DNA from: Acanthaster planci | Taxonomy: Eukaryota; Echinodermata; Asteroidea; Valvatida; Acanthasteridae | Direction of reading: 5' to 3' | Assembly (NCBI RefSeq): GCF_001949145.1 | Contig: NW_019091443.1 | Span: forward strand, 292,101-356,100 | Length of the DNA stretch: 64,000 nucleotides | In this document: positions 13,401-22,930 of the stretch, piece by piece | How positions within the stretch are numbered: position 1 is the stretch's first letter | How the letters are laid out: the number at the start of each line of letters is the position of its first letter | The notes under the pieces: model-generated | The model's database searches: none | What the model saw: only the letters and a program-made list of their open reading frames with translations | Told to the model about the DNA's origin: nothing | Position numbers and translations under genes: made by a program

Positions 13401-14760
13401 TTGGTGAGCAAAAATCTCATTTTTTTCAAAAAACGTTTTTCAAGAGGTACAGATTAATCAGGTTTGCCAACAGAAAAATTTGATTAAATAGCTTTCTTAC
13501 ACCTGTGAATCATTTCACCACAAAAATTCGATTCCAAGAAACCCATAGTGTTACGACACCATGTAAACCGTGTTCGCTCTGAGTCAGAAGTAGTTTTCGA
13601 AGTATTCCACAACCATCACACCTTATGTGTAAGTGAACCTATGACAGAACATGCTTTTCTCTGGGGGTTGTGAGATAGGAGATCGTGGGCAAGACGAAGG
13701 GTAGTTATCGCGGTCATGGTGGTAGGCCCTGTGAATCTCCCCTGCCCCCATCATGATCGTGTCTAGCCCCACAAAGAGGGCTGTAGTGGCTCTCTTTTAC
13801 AATCTGATAATACTAATAAGTAAGTTATTAGTGATAAGATTACTAGTAATAGTAATAATATTACTAATAATACTAATATCTTTCGAAATGAGAATGACTC
13901 GACAGTTTTACTTACACCTGCGTATTCCTCTGAGTTTGTGGGCGGACTGTACACTAGCCAAGTGTGCGTGCTACTTATTACTAAGCAATACTGTGACAAT
14001 ACGAATTACATGTATGCATCTACAGCACCTGTTGGGTGCCCTGACTTCCGACGAACAAAGTGCTGCCTTCGTTTTTCAAAATGGCGCCGCCCGTGGTCAG
14101 CATGTAATACTACAGGCCGGGTTTTAGAAAGCTATAGGGTGCTCGTATGAAAGTCCGAACTCTGACATGTCTGAGGAATATGCCAGTGTAAGTAAAATTG
14201 CCGAGTCATTCCCACTTCTGAAGATATTAGGATTCAAAGTTTGTGACAATCCTGCAGTTTGGATTTCAGGCATTTAAGACATGCCTTGAAGTAGGGCTGT
14301 GGTGGCGACAGATTGTAAAAGAGAGCCACTATAGCCCTGTTTGTGGGGCTTGATCATGTCATGCATGTCGAGTAGCCTGGCGTTGGATCATGTTTCTAGC
14401 TAGGCTCTACCATGTCTGCCAGAAAAATCGGCTCCCAATACGTTAGCTCTGGTTTGTCCTTGATAGTCCACACCAATGAGGTCGAATTTTTGGCGACTTC
14501 CAATCACCATTAAATGTATAGGGCCTATCCATAAATGGCACACAGGACGAGTTGGCTTATCCAGCTTAGCCTAGGCCTACCCCCTTTCAAACTCCACGAG
14601 CATGACGAGCATGGCGAGCGATGACATGGCATGACGTGCCAACAATTCACATGTTCCGTCGTGTCATGTCATACACTTTATCGCCACGATTTTTGAGCAC
14701 GCTAAAGTTCTTAGATTCAAATGCTGAAATTAGTTTTGATTAACTTGGGCTACTTACCAT
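7226..14760 (-). CDS. ADF/cofilin-family actin-depolymerising protein (whole gene model)
   Basis: Binds actin monomers and filaments, severs filaments and speeds pointed-end disassembly in the cytoplasm. Joining exons 9689-9397 and 7400-7226 gives one ADF-H domain of about 156 residues, normal for the family (about 140-165). Visible landmarks are KSGIQLTPDAKKM at the N-terminus (cofilin: SGVTVND), GYAVYLHE, PVFVRWADD and KRKMIYTSS. A serine sits at position 4 if translation starts with M-P-K-S-G, close to the LIM-kinase-regulated Ser3 of cofilin. Known ADF genes often have a first coding exon consisting of only the start codon. The phase-0 acceptor before CCA-AAA-TCA fits that, and ATG/GTAAGT at 14760-14758 is the best upstream candidate. 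The protein is quite diverged, so it could be a lineage-specific paralogue (depactin-like) rather than the main cofilin. Confidence 0.75.
7401..9396 (-). other. ADF/cofilin intron 2
   Basis: GT-AG intron of about 2 kb. No exon-like or transposon-coding sequence was seen. Short frames at 8.15-8.46 and 8.48-9.27 kb have no recognisable similarity. The start of a dispersed repeat (9224-9310) lies near its upstream end. Confidence 0.6.
9224..9310. repeat. Dispersed repeat, copy 1
   Basis: GGGTCAGCAACAGT, then a T-rich stretch, AAAAAGATT, and CTTGCTAGGTTGGGGC. The same order of blocks recurs at 11633-11704 in the same orientation, about 2.4 kb away, with roughly 75 percent similarity by eye. No terminal repeats or coding sequence identify its class. 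Confidence 0.5.
9397..9689 (-). CDS. ADF/cofilin-family protein, main coding exon
   Basis: Acceptor TTCTTTACAG precedes CCA AAA TCA at 9689, phase 0. The donor is AGATG/GTGAGT with GT at 9396-9395, so the exon ends two bases into a tryptophan codon. It encodes 97 residues from PKSGIQLTPDAKKM to SYPVFVRW, the N-terminal two thirds of the ADF-H domain. FVRW aligns with cofilin VFIFW, and GYAVYLHE with RYALYDATYE. Rich in cysteine for this family (CSCK, DICHAN, HSCGH, MKCGY). Confidence 0.85.
10100..10220. mobile_element. Possible pogo-like MITE terminus
   Basis: TA followed by CAGTAAACTCCGACCAAGTC at 10100. The interior contains repeated, partly inverted GCCGACTT blocks (GATGCCGACTTGTG and TTTGCCGACTTACAC). 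This agrees with a small non-autonomous Tc1/mariner-class element inserted at TA, but the far end was not located. Confidence 0.3.
11633..11704. repeat. Dispersed repeat, copy 2
   Basis: Second copy of the repeat at 9224-9310: GGGTCAGCAACAGTGTT, AAAAAGATTTCGGG, then TTTGCTAGGTTGG in the same order and orientation. Confidence 0.5.
11846..13035. repeat. Two diverged copies of a dispersed repeat
   Basis: 11852-11912 and 12962-13023 share the block order AGTCTCAT, TGTGCACA-GGG, ATCCAGTG-TG-TC-TATA and TTC-GG. Similarity is perhaps 70 percent, in direct orientation 1.1 kb apart. The copies look old. Class unknown. Confidence 0.4.
12470..12800. repeat. Fold-back region with nested inverted repeats
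   Basis: The outer arms are CCTCAATCCTTCAAAATCCTC near 12477 and its near reverse complement GATTTTGAAGGACTGAGG near 12779. Inside them CACTGCCTCACC (12651-12662) pairs perfectly with GGTGAGGCAGTG (12693-12704). The arrangement resembles a small fold-back transposon. No coding potential and no clear target-site duplication. Confidence 0.5.
13765..14350. mobile_element. MITE-like element with 42-bp terminal inverted repeats
   Basis: The left arm 13765-13806 starts AGCCCCACAAAGAGGGCT and ends TACAATCTG. The right arm 14309-14350 is its reverse complement with two mismatches over 42 bp. The element is 586 bp long. Just inside the left arm lies a 70-bp run of TAATA/TTATTA that is itself nearly palindromic. 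Next to the right arm, AGGGCTGTGGTGGC (14293-14306) can pair with GCCACTATAGCCCT inside the arm, so each end can form its own hairpin. No transposase frame is present, so it would depend on a trans-acting transposase. The superfamily is not assigned because no unambiguous target-site duplication is visible. Confidence 0.75.
14758..14760 (-). CDS. Candidate ATG-only first coding exon of the ADF/cofilin gene
   Basis: On the minus strand TCGAAA-ATG is followed at once by a strong donor, GTAAGT (14757-14752). An exon ending right after ATG is in phase 0, exactly what the acceptor at 9689 needs, and start-codon-only first exons are known in ADF/cofilin genes. The A at -3 gives a fair initiation context. 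A weaker alternative, ACATG/GTGAGA, is at 11937-11935. Transcript data would decide between them. Confidence 0.45.
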
Positions 14761-16980
14761 TTTCGACAAACACAGGTTTTCCTCAAATATTAGGAGAAAT
14801 TTTGGACAGAGTAAGGAGATCTCACTTCCTGCTTTCTGAACTGCGTAATTCTGCAATAGGCCGTACCGCTGAATTTATAGCTCCGCGATGCGATATAGAG
14901 CTACTACAAGGAACTGCGCGGGATCTAATACACTATATATGTATTATGCATGCCGCGTAGGAATAATTGTGGAAAATGGCAGTGATTGGGTTACTTTACA
15001 AAGGGGTGTTTCATTGGACAGTTTTTCTCGATTATCTAAACGCAAAGTAAATAAACCAATCAACAGCTGGCTTGAAAGAAAAAGACAGGTGTACTTTTTA
15101 GTGAAGACACGTAAAAGAGAGTTTTGCAGATAAAGGATAAAATCAGAGTGAAATTTGGCATTCGGTGCTTTGATTGGAAATGCAATTCAAAACACATTTG
15201 CCAACAAAAAACCATATACGGCGACCTTGATATGAAAGCGTTCAGCGTACGGTACTGAAGGGCGTGGTCTTAACTGACATTTTGGCCAAATAAGGCATGT
15301 CATTCGTGATTGGTCACCAAATTATATTATGAATATTTATTACAGTATGCAAATACTCGCAAACCAAACTGGCGAGGGTTGGGCTATTCCATAGAGATAC
15401 GTATATACATGTACAAATTATTGACTGCTTCGAATACTAGTAGTATTGTAAAACTAGCCTGCTAGCATGCCTTATCGTATGCTTCATGGATCACCGAGGG
15501 AGAGTAGTTTTACTACACCAAGAGATAAAGCAGTTAGTATTTGTTTTAACACCCACAGGCTATGCTACGTACTCCAGAGCGAGTCAATTTTGAATTTTGC
15601 ACGTCAAAGCCAAGTCAAAAGTAAAAAACTGACAGTTCAATACAAGTCAAGTCACGATTCATAAAAGTAGCGACGAGTTTAAGTCAACTGACTCTACAAC
15701 TATGATAAGCCGAAATACACGCCTGGGCACTATTCATACGGTTTCGTTGCTACGGTTTCAGTTCTTTGGTTGCTACGGGCTTTTTTCAGAGCGAGGCTCT
15801 TGAGTATAGTTCTTAATCTTGGAGTGGCAGTGCAAAAAAGTGAAAGCGTCACATAACGCACTTTCGGCAAACCAATACACAGAATCTGTGGGTGAGCACA
15901 AACTAGAGCACAAACTTCTCATTCATTCGAGCAAGGTAGTCCGAATTCGGATGCAGGTCTTTCGATGGCTGTCTTTTGATGAAAGTTCCGCTAAATTAAA
16001 AAAATTAAAAATCCTTCCCCCAATTCAGTCATGCAGTGTTAAGTGAGTTGACGGCTCTGGAGCAGCGACTGTCGTGCTCATTGGGCACCAATAAAAATCT
16101 AATTAAAAAAACGTCGCCGCAAAATTCTTGTGCAGCGAATATGTGCACGTGTGTGCGTTTTTTAGCGCAGGGCAACGCAACATGAAAAGCTCGTTTGCTG
16201 ATTATGCGTTCGTTTTGTTTGCGTATCGGCTTTAGAATGCGGACGCAGATATGCAAATAGCCGTATAAAAGCCGTGCAAAATTTCAAGTGTTCCATAGGT
16301 TGTGCACAAATATGGATGCACCCAGGAGGCATCATTTTGTAATGTAAATAATCGAGACATGAATCACCTTACTAATCGCTATTAGTCAATTTTCTATAAT
16401 TGTCCATTTCAAATCGTGAATCTGCAGTGATTCATACTCATTGTAATTTTTTAACGTTGCTGTGCGGGAGTAGTTGTAACTTAGGTGAAGCGTCTTTGTG
16501 AAGGCGCATGTTGTTGTGGAAGTGATGCCCTGTATGAACTGTATTTGCCCTGTTGTTATTGTCCCCGTTCGTTGACGCTGAAACTGACCCCTGGGCGTGG
16601 TCGCCACGAGTTGTGCCGCCAAAACTGATCGGCGTCACCGGTCTTCCAAAGCTAAACCGCTTGCTGACGTGGGCAGCCCGACAGGGTAGCAGACTCAGTG
16701 AAAAAGACAAGACCGCCACAGTATTAAGATTCGCAGTTTGCCCTAATACTCATAAGAGGGATTGCATCAAATTCATTCATAAGAATCGGCACAGTTTTCA
16801 TGAAGAGACAAAAGTCTCACTGGAGAGTAAAACCTAAGTTTAGAGACATTTGAATTTGAAGTTGGTTTCCTTTTTAAGTGTTTATTTCCCCAGTATTTAG
16901 CATTCCTGTGACTTAACCAATGTCACCCCATTGAAAGAGAGGAACTGTAAAATAATATATATAGAAGCCAATTCAAATTG
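14761..16980. other. Upstream region of the ADF/cofilin gene, no supported gene
   Basis: Moderately GC-richer sequence that would hold the 5' UTR and promoter if the ATG at 14.76 kb is correct. Short frames on both strands (up to 94 codons) show no recognisable family. A plus-strand GTATAAAAGC at 16263-16272 looks like a TATA box, but no transcript can be assigned to it. Confidence 0.4.
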
Positions 16981-17029
16981 TTTATTTTGTGGAAAAAACA
17001 CTAGAAGCAGATCCAGAGGGGGGTTGGGG

Positions 17030-17900
17030 TTGCAACCTCCCCCCCCCCGTTCAGCCGCGGACTGAATGGAACTATCAGTAAAATGAGCACCAAAAAATTT
17101 GTGTCGGTGCTGCGGCAGTTCCACGATGGTGTAGAGGCGCGTGTTGTGATGGGAGATGGCGAATCTACTCCATTCCATAAGAACACGGACGTAAAACAGG
17201 GATGTGTAATTGCGCCGGTACTTTTCAACTTGTATGCCATGAATATGACTATATGCTTCTGCAAGAGTCCGAGCAAGAGAACACGAAGGTCCAATCCATC
17301 TTAGACACCGAACTGATCGCAGCCTATTTGACCTGAAGCTTCAAGCCCGTACAAAGTGTAGGCCTTCTACAGCTTATTCCTGATGGAGCTGCAGTAGGCC
17401 CTCTATGCTGGCGACTGTGCGCTCGTCACCCACTCACAGCAGGCCATGCAGGAGGTCCTGAACTTGGTCTCTCAAGTTCTATGCAACTTTTGGACTCTGT
17501 ATCAACACTAATGAAACTGAGAATGAGATACTGTTCTAGCCTGCTGACAGAGACCCAGGTGACCCACCGGAGTTGACTGTGGGTGATGCCATGCTTAAAG
17601 CGGTCTTTAAGTTCAAATACTTGGGAGGCTTTCTCTCAAGTGACTGCTCTCGACTATGAGATCAACTACTGCATTTATAAAGCGAACCGATCCTATATGG
17701 ACGCTTCAGAGGCCGCGTGTCTTTGAGAATCACTTGAAAGTCTGCCTGAACAAAGGTTCGAGTTTATACAGCGGTGCCTCTCGGCCTTGCTGTATGGAGG
17801 AGAGACGTGGTCCTCTATCGCATGCAGGTGAACAAGTTGGAGGCCTTCCGCATCTGTTCCTTACTGTGTATGTCGGGAATCGAGGCGTGACAAGGTGCTT
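17030..17900 (+). pseudogene. Degenerate non-LTR (LINE) reverse transcriptase
   Basis: Remnant of a LINE polymerase, which copies its own RNA at a nicked genomic target. Successive frames give KFVSVLRQFHDGVEARVV (about 17095-17150) and VKQGCVIAPVLFNLYA (about 17192-17240), the conserved GVKQGCVLAPTLF box. The catalytic region at 17402-17416 follows, then FKYLGGFLSSDCS at about 17612-17650. Frames that would read a C-terminal tail (YTAV...LEAF.IC) continue near 17760-17870. The catalytic YADD box reads YAGD, and several frameshifts and stops break the frame, so it is dead. The 5' side joins G/C runs at 16995-17050, and no endonuclease domain is present (5' truncation is typical of LINEs). Clade not assigned. 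Confidence 0.8.
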
Positions 17901-17954
17901 CACGTTACGATACTACAGCGCGCTGATACATTACTCGGACGCTCTCGATTCATC

Positions 17955-17988
17955 GTACACAGACCATCGGTACCGATGGTCCGTGTAC
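17955..17988. repeat. 34-bp near-perfect palindrome
   Basis: Centred on GGTACC with arms ACCATCGGT/ACCGATGGT, extending to GTACAC at both ends with a single mismatch (position 17961 against 17982). It sits just past the LINE remnant. It could be a protein-binding palindrome within the repeat or a fold-back junction; no function is evident. Confidence 0.6.
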
Positions 17989-17989
17989 A

Positions 17990-19830
17990 AACCAGAATGG
18001 ACCAATAAGGAAACAGCGCCCATGGCTTGTGTACTGCCAGAACGTAGCCAATCAGAGTGCACATGCTCACCTTGCTCCACGCCCACAGTGGCCTTCAAGA
18101 CCCAGAATTACAAGCACATAAACAGCGGGATCGCCATAGGGGTTTACGAGCGCTGTGACAGCATGTGATTTCGTGATTTACCACTGCACTGACCTTCAAG
18201 GCGGTGGCTGGGTTTGTCAAGCACCCGAATATTAAAACATGAAGTCAGCAATAGTGAAAAAGGAAGAACAGTGCAGTGGGGAAAATTTGCAAACTGCCCG
18301 GTGGAAGTCGCAGCAAAACGAAATAGAGTAGTGCACACTTAGTAAATTGGCACACACTCATTAAATTGGCCTTAAGGCAACGATATTGAAAACTCAGCTC
18401 CCTGAGAATGTGTGCCTGCGTGCGCTTTCAATTTTTGAACTGGACAGTGTATTGTATGACGGAACTGAACCATTGCAAACTAGGTATACTCTGTTGATTC
18501 CACTGGGCAACTCAATATGAGAATCCAGAAAGACTGATAAAATCATGTTGAATTAATATTTCGTTCTTTATTCGGAACATCTTTAGATGGCTTTCATTAA
18601 TCTTTTGGTTTTTCATTCTGTTGAGATATCTGCTGCTGCTGTTTGAACGAAACGTTCTTACCGAGAGGATTGGGAGTAATATGAGAAAAAGAGTCCTAAA
18701 AGGGGCGTTAAGTCCTCATTTTTCTTGGCGTTTGGCGAGCGGTCGAGTGGCTGAGCGTTAGCTTTACAGCACGAGGTGATATGTCTTCGCGATACTGCAA
18801 ACTGTGGACGAGTTTGCCAGTAGTTTCCCCCTTTTTGATAGCGTCATACTGGGAGATTGCAATTTGTCTCCTCGTGGAAAAGAAAAATGGGGTTTATTTA
18901 GTTGAATTTTAGTAATAGAGGAGATAGATCCGGAGCTGTAAAAGAAAAATAATAATGGAAATAGTCATAACGGAAAGCAAAAGCACAAAGCAACACAACA
19001 GTTAAGCGTGAACAAGTAAACTTTCTACGGTGGCTCGTATTTGCCAATTCTTCCCTTTGTGGTGATAGTAAAAGCGTGCTCATCCTATTCCCGCTCGAAG
19101 CAGCAAGTACGTACACGTATATGGATGTCCACGTTCATTGTACAAATACTGCGATGTATCAGGGATGAGACTGACCAATGATGAAAAATAGCTGAAAACA
19201 GCTGAAAAGGGGCATAAAGAGGCTGGAATGTAAAAATCTCCTATACTTTTGTACACAGTCAGTGAAGAAAAGCTAAAATTCAAAACGAAACAAACGCTGA
19301 AATCAGCTGAAAAGCTGAAAAATCTCTCCCCTAATGTATGAAATCAGTAATCAGACCAATAGCAGCTTACGTGTTTAGACAAGTTCTCAAGGCATCGCCC
19401 ACAATTTTCTGGGTTGGGCGTTAATGCATATTACGTTACAACGCCAACTGCCCTAATTATTACCATTTCATTTTGAACGTATGGGTACGTTTGAAGCTTC
19501 CGGTTGCCTACTTTTGAGGAAGTGAAGTATCCATCAATTTAAAATTCAAATTACTACTAGCAGAATGTTGAATTTTGAAAATCAGATGCTGCAACTTGAA
19601 AAGCATAAAAATTTACAAAAAATGAGAAAAATCAGTTTTCCACCTTTCAAACATCAATCGATTTTTGTTAGGGGGAATTCGAGGTTTCTATTTGTCCACA
19701 TTTGGACCACAGTTGTAAGGGGCTAGAAGCAAAATTCAAATATCTGCCGGAAGAAAATTGGAAATTTTGAAAAAAAGTGTCACTTCCGGTAAACATTTAT
19801 TTCTGAAAAAAGAAAACAGGAAAATTCAGT
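17990..19830. other. Gene-free stretch between the LINE and gag-like remnants
   Basis: Apart from the SINE-like block I see only short frames without similarity. Repeated AGCTGAAAA words occur at 19190-19320. Confidence 0.4.
18726..18800 (+). repeat. Possible tRNA-derived SINE head
   Basis: GGCGAGCGGTCGAGTGGCTG followed by AGCGTTAGCTTTACAGCACG resembles a pol III A box and tRNA-like arm, but the expected B box (GGTTCGANNCC) is only weakly matched by TCTTCGCGATAC. This could be a decayed tRNA-derived SINE. It is not an intact tRNA gene. Confidence 0.25.
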
Positions 19831-19846
19831 TCTCCACTTGTGGCCC

Positions 19847-20839
19847 CCCATACTGGACACGCTCAAGGGCAGTCCCCGCTTAGAAATTAAGGCATTGCTC
19901 TCCAACGGGGCTACAGTGGATGATGCATGTTCTTGGCTATCTCAAGTCATCTCACGGAGAAACACTGACAGTGAGTGAGCTTCAAAGGCGCTTCGTGGAA
20001 CGGAGGAACGGCCGTGCAGAATCTGTTCGAGATTTCGCTGTGGCCTTACAGCGGATTTTTCTACGCATCCAAAAGAAGAACCCAGGCTTGTTCAAGACCT
20101 GGTTGACAGGAGGCCGAACATAACTTTCAATGAATTGAAGGACTGGGCAATCAAGCTCGCCGAGCGTGAGAGTGCCTCGGCGGCAACTGCAACTGAACAG
20201 ATGACATTTGCAGAGATCAAGGTAGGCCAGGATACCATCAGGAGACTGGAGCAACAAATGGAATGGGTGATGCAGTCGCTAGGTGCAGTTTCCCCCCTCC
20301 CCCAGGTCCCCACAGCAACTTGGTCTCACAGTGCACCAATGACGATGCCCAACCAGGGATTCCAACTCCTCCTGACCCTGAAATACCAGCGTCCTGTCAA
20401 GATGTGTTGGGGGAAAATCCTGTCAATGCTGAAGGCAACACCATTTGTACATACATGTATGACTCCCCTCACCAACTCCTACCTCGTCCTGCGGGGAAGC
20501 TCTGTGAGTTCCATGCCAACTTTCGCTGCCTCAAACGAGACTTCTTCCAGCAACGACAATCACCCGGATATGCTGAGGGTAACCAAGACAGAACCTTCTG
20601 CACCCTCAGCCCCAGATTCTCATGAGCAGTTAGCAACACCAGAGCAAATTCCCGTTCTTCGAACAGTGGACCCTGAATCACCGGACGAGGACCAGTCTGC
20701 ATTCACCGTGAAGCAACCACTGCGTCATTCGAAGCGGACCAAGAGAGGGAGACCTCCGGTCAGGTACAATTCTAGTGTTCTAAAACTCCTCACCCAAGTC
20801 AAGGACATTGTCGGGCAACATAGAGTCGGCAAGGGTTGA
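19847..20839 (+). pseudogene. Gag-like retroelement protein, frameshifted
   Basis: Capsid-like (gag) polypeptide of an LTR-type retroelement. The first part (from 19847, LDTLKGSPRLEIKALL) and the next frame (from 19920, LKSSHGETLTVSELQRRFVE then RNGRAESVRDFAVALQRI) follow the conserved gag pattern. A third frame then reads DRRPNITFNELKDWAIKLAE and runs open for 234 codons, ending with an acidic, proline-rich tail and RTKRGRPPVRY. The frame shifts near 19930 and 20085; the second seems to accompany a small deletion. Downstream (20909-20950) lies a TG microsatellite and then an unrelated element on the other strand. No protease or polymerase follows, so this is a truncated insertion rather than a working element. 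A domesticated gag is less likely given the two shifts. Confidence 0.6.
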
Positions 20840-20908
20840 AACACCGTGTTCAGGATGTCCCCATACAGAACTTTTTTAGGGACATAATTATGAGTCTCGC
20901 TTGTTTTT

Positions 20909-20950
20909 TTGTTTTTGTGTGTGTGTGTGTGATATGTGTGTGGGTGTACT
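20909..20950 (+). repeat. (TG)n microsatellite
   Basis: TTTTTGTGTGTGTGTGTGTG followed by interrupted TG units. It lies exactly between the plus-strand gag-like remnant and the minus-strand DIRS-like remnant. Confidence 0.8.
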
Positions 20951-20975
20951 TGTGAAAGCTGCAAACAGAGCTCTT

Positions 20976-22930
20976 CTATGTATTAACGCAGCCATGAATC
21001 GAGGTCGGATTGTAAATTGAGGACGAGGTGAGAAGATCGATGTTGGGTTTTTCTACGACTACACTGGTGTGCAAAGTCCACTCTGTGAAACATACCTTTC
21101 CCCGAGAGAGAGCACCTGCTATGGAGTGAGTCGCCTGGAGGTTGATGCCATAATCCTGGGCCCAAAAGATTGTCTCAGCAGGAGGCATAGACGGGGAGAA
21201 TGTGTGCCTCCCTAGCGACTGATGTATGACACCACTGTGGAGTTGTCCGAGCGGATGAAGACTCTTTTGCCTATGATGCTTGGGCGTAAAGCTTTCAGTG
21301 CATTGAATACGGCCTGAAGTTTCAGTATATTGATGTGACTCCCTTGGAGCTGGAGGTTCCATGTTCTTGATGCTTGAAGTGGCAGTAGGGAGGCTCCCCA
21401 GCCCAGATGAGAAGCATCCAATGTCATGGTTATTTCTGGGTTCACCTTTGGGAAGGGAACTCCGAGAGAGAGGTGCTCCTTCACTAACCACCACTGAAGA
21501 TGGGGGCGGATGAAGTCTGAAGATGGGACCTGGAGCTTGATTCAGTCCCATTTTGGCCTGTTGAGCACTAAGAGATGAAGTTGCAGTGGGCGAATGTACA
21601 GCCTGCAGAGGGGAATGAGATCCACCATGCTGGCCATCAAGCCCAGGAGACGGAGCCTAAATGGGCTGGAACAGACTGCTCGGTAGAAAAGACTTTCACG
21701 CAGTCGAGAAGATGGTCGATGCGTTTGGTTGTCGGTGTGATTATGCCTCGTTGAAGATCGATAGATGCCCCTAGATACATCGGGTATTGCGTTGGGGCGA
21801 GATTCAACTTCTCGTGGTTGATGAAGCCCAGCCGATTTGTGATGTCGTAAGCAAGGCAGGTAGAAACTTCTGCTTCATTGAAAGATATGCCAATGATCAG
21901 CCAGCCTTCCAGGTACTGGAACAGGATGACGTCCTACTTTCGAAGGTGAGTGGTGATGATCTTTGCAACCCTCGAGAACACTCTCAAAGTGGACAGGCCG
22001 AAGTAGACAGGCCGAAGGGGAGAGCCATGAATTCGAAGAGGTTCCCCTTGTATAGGAAGCGTAGGTATTCGTAGCTTTGTAGGTGAATCTGAATGGGGAA
22101 GTAGGCATCTTTCAAGTCTATGGAAGAGGCCCAGCATGGAACCTGTAGAGATTGGGTGACCATCCGAAGGGTCTCCATGCGGTCTCCATGAGTATGTGGA
22201 TAAAGCAGTTCAGAGGTTTTAGGTTGATAACAGGTCGCCAGCTGTTGAGTTCTTTCTTTGGAGTGAGGAAGAACATTGAAAGGAAGCCCTTGTTTGCTTC
22301 AGATTTGGGAACCGGGCGGATAGCATGTTTCCTAAGGAGAGAGTCTATCTTGGACTCCAGGGCCTGTTATTTGTTTTTGGCGGTAGGAACTGAAGTCGGA
22401 CGAAGGAAAGGTACAGACGGAGGGGTGCTCGTGAATTCGAGGGCATACCCGTAACAAATGGTAGCGAGCACCCAGCTTTCCGATGTGACTTTCTCCCAAG
22501 ATCCTGCGAAGAGCTGAAGTCGCCCACCGACGAGTCTGAGATCGGCAGGCGGACGCGAATTTGAATAGTCAGTGACACCTACCCCCTGGAGGCAGGGGTA
22601 GTGCAGCTCGGTAGTTCTTCCTTTGAAGCTCCTCTGGGGTGGCTTGGTAGGCCAAGAGGAGGATAGACGGCCGCGATTTGTCTGGTAACTGGGTTGACGA
22701 AAGGGGCAAACGGAACCATAACTGCCCTGACGTGGGGGTCTGAAGGGTCGAGCTCGGCAATCATCGGGACAGGATTGGCGAAGTGGACATTTAGCCTCCG
22801 TTGGAATCTCAGGGACAGAGAGGAAGTTATCAAAGTCCTCCCTAGCAAACTGGAAATAAGTCAAGGCCCTGGGCGGGTATGGACTGCATTGTTTGGCACC
22901 CGCGAGAACGTTAAACATCTTGACGCATGA
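20976..22930 (-). pseudogene. Degenerate DIRS-like retrotransposon polymerase (RT and RNase H)
   Basis: DIRS-type elements use a reverse transcriptase plus tyrosine recombinase instead of an integrase. Reading down the minus strand: GGRLQLFAGSWEKVTSESW (about 22530-22475), SWRPVINLKPLNCFI (about 22248-22205), IDLKDAYFPIQIH (about 22115-22077) and FEFMALPFGLSTS (about 22048-22010). The catalytic region then reads QYLEGWLI where YLDDWLI is expected (about 21920-21897). RNase H follows as TMTLDASHLGWGASL (about 21427-21383) and VFIRSDNSTVVSYISR (about 21260-21213). After RNase H comes CFTEWTLHTSVV, then the remnant stops near 20976, so no recombinase is left. The catalytic aspartates of RT are lost, the RNase H glutamate position reads lysine (ILKLQAV), and there is a stop (HLRK*DVIL). 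A 14-bp tandem duplication (21990-22017) shifts the frame within the RT. Confidence 0.8.

Larger units (their letters stand above)
9690..13764 (-). other. Probable ADF/cofilin intron 1, downstream part
   Basis: If the ATG-only exon at 14.76 kb is right, this is intronic. It holds dispersed repeats (11633-11704, 11850-11910, 12960-13030), a possible pogo-like end (10100) and a fold-back region (12470-12800). Open frames at 12.86-13.41 kb on both strands mirror each other across G/C runs and are not convincing genes. Confidence 0.45.

Noticed and set aside
12856-13407. Overlapping frames on both strands (124 and 143 codons)
   Set aside because: They mirror each other across G/C runs and a diverged repeat; neither resembles a known protein.
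16263-16272. TATA-box-like GTATAAAAGC on the plus strand
   Set aside because: No plus-strand gene follows, and one such match is expected by chance.
18726-18800. An intact tRNA gene
   Set aside because: No complete cloverleaf and no good B box; at most a decayed SINE head.
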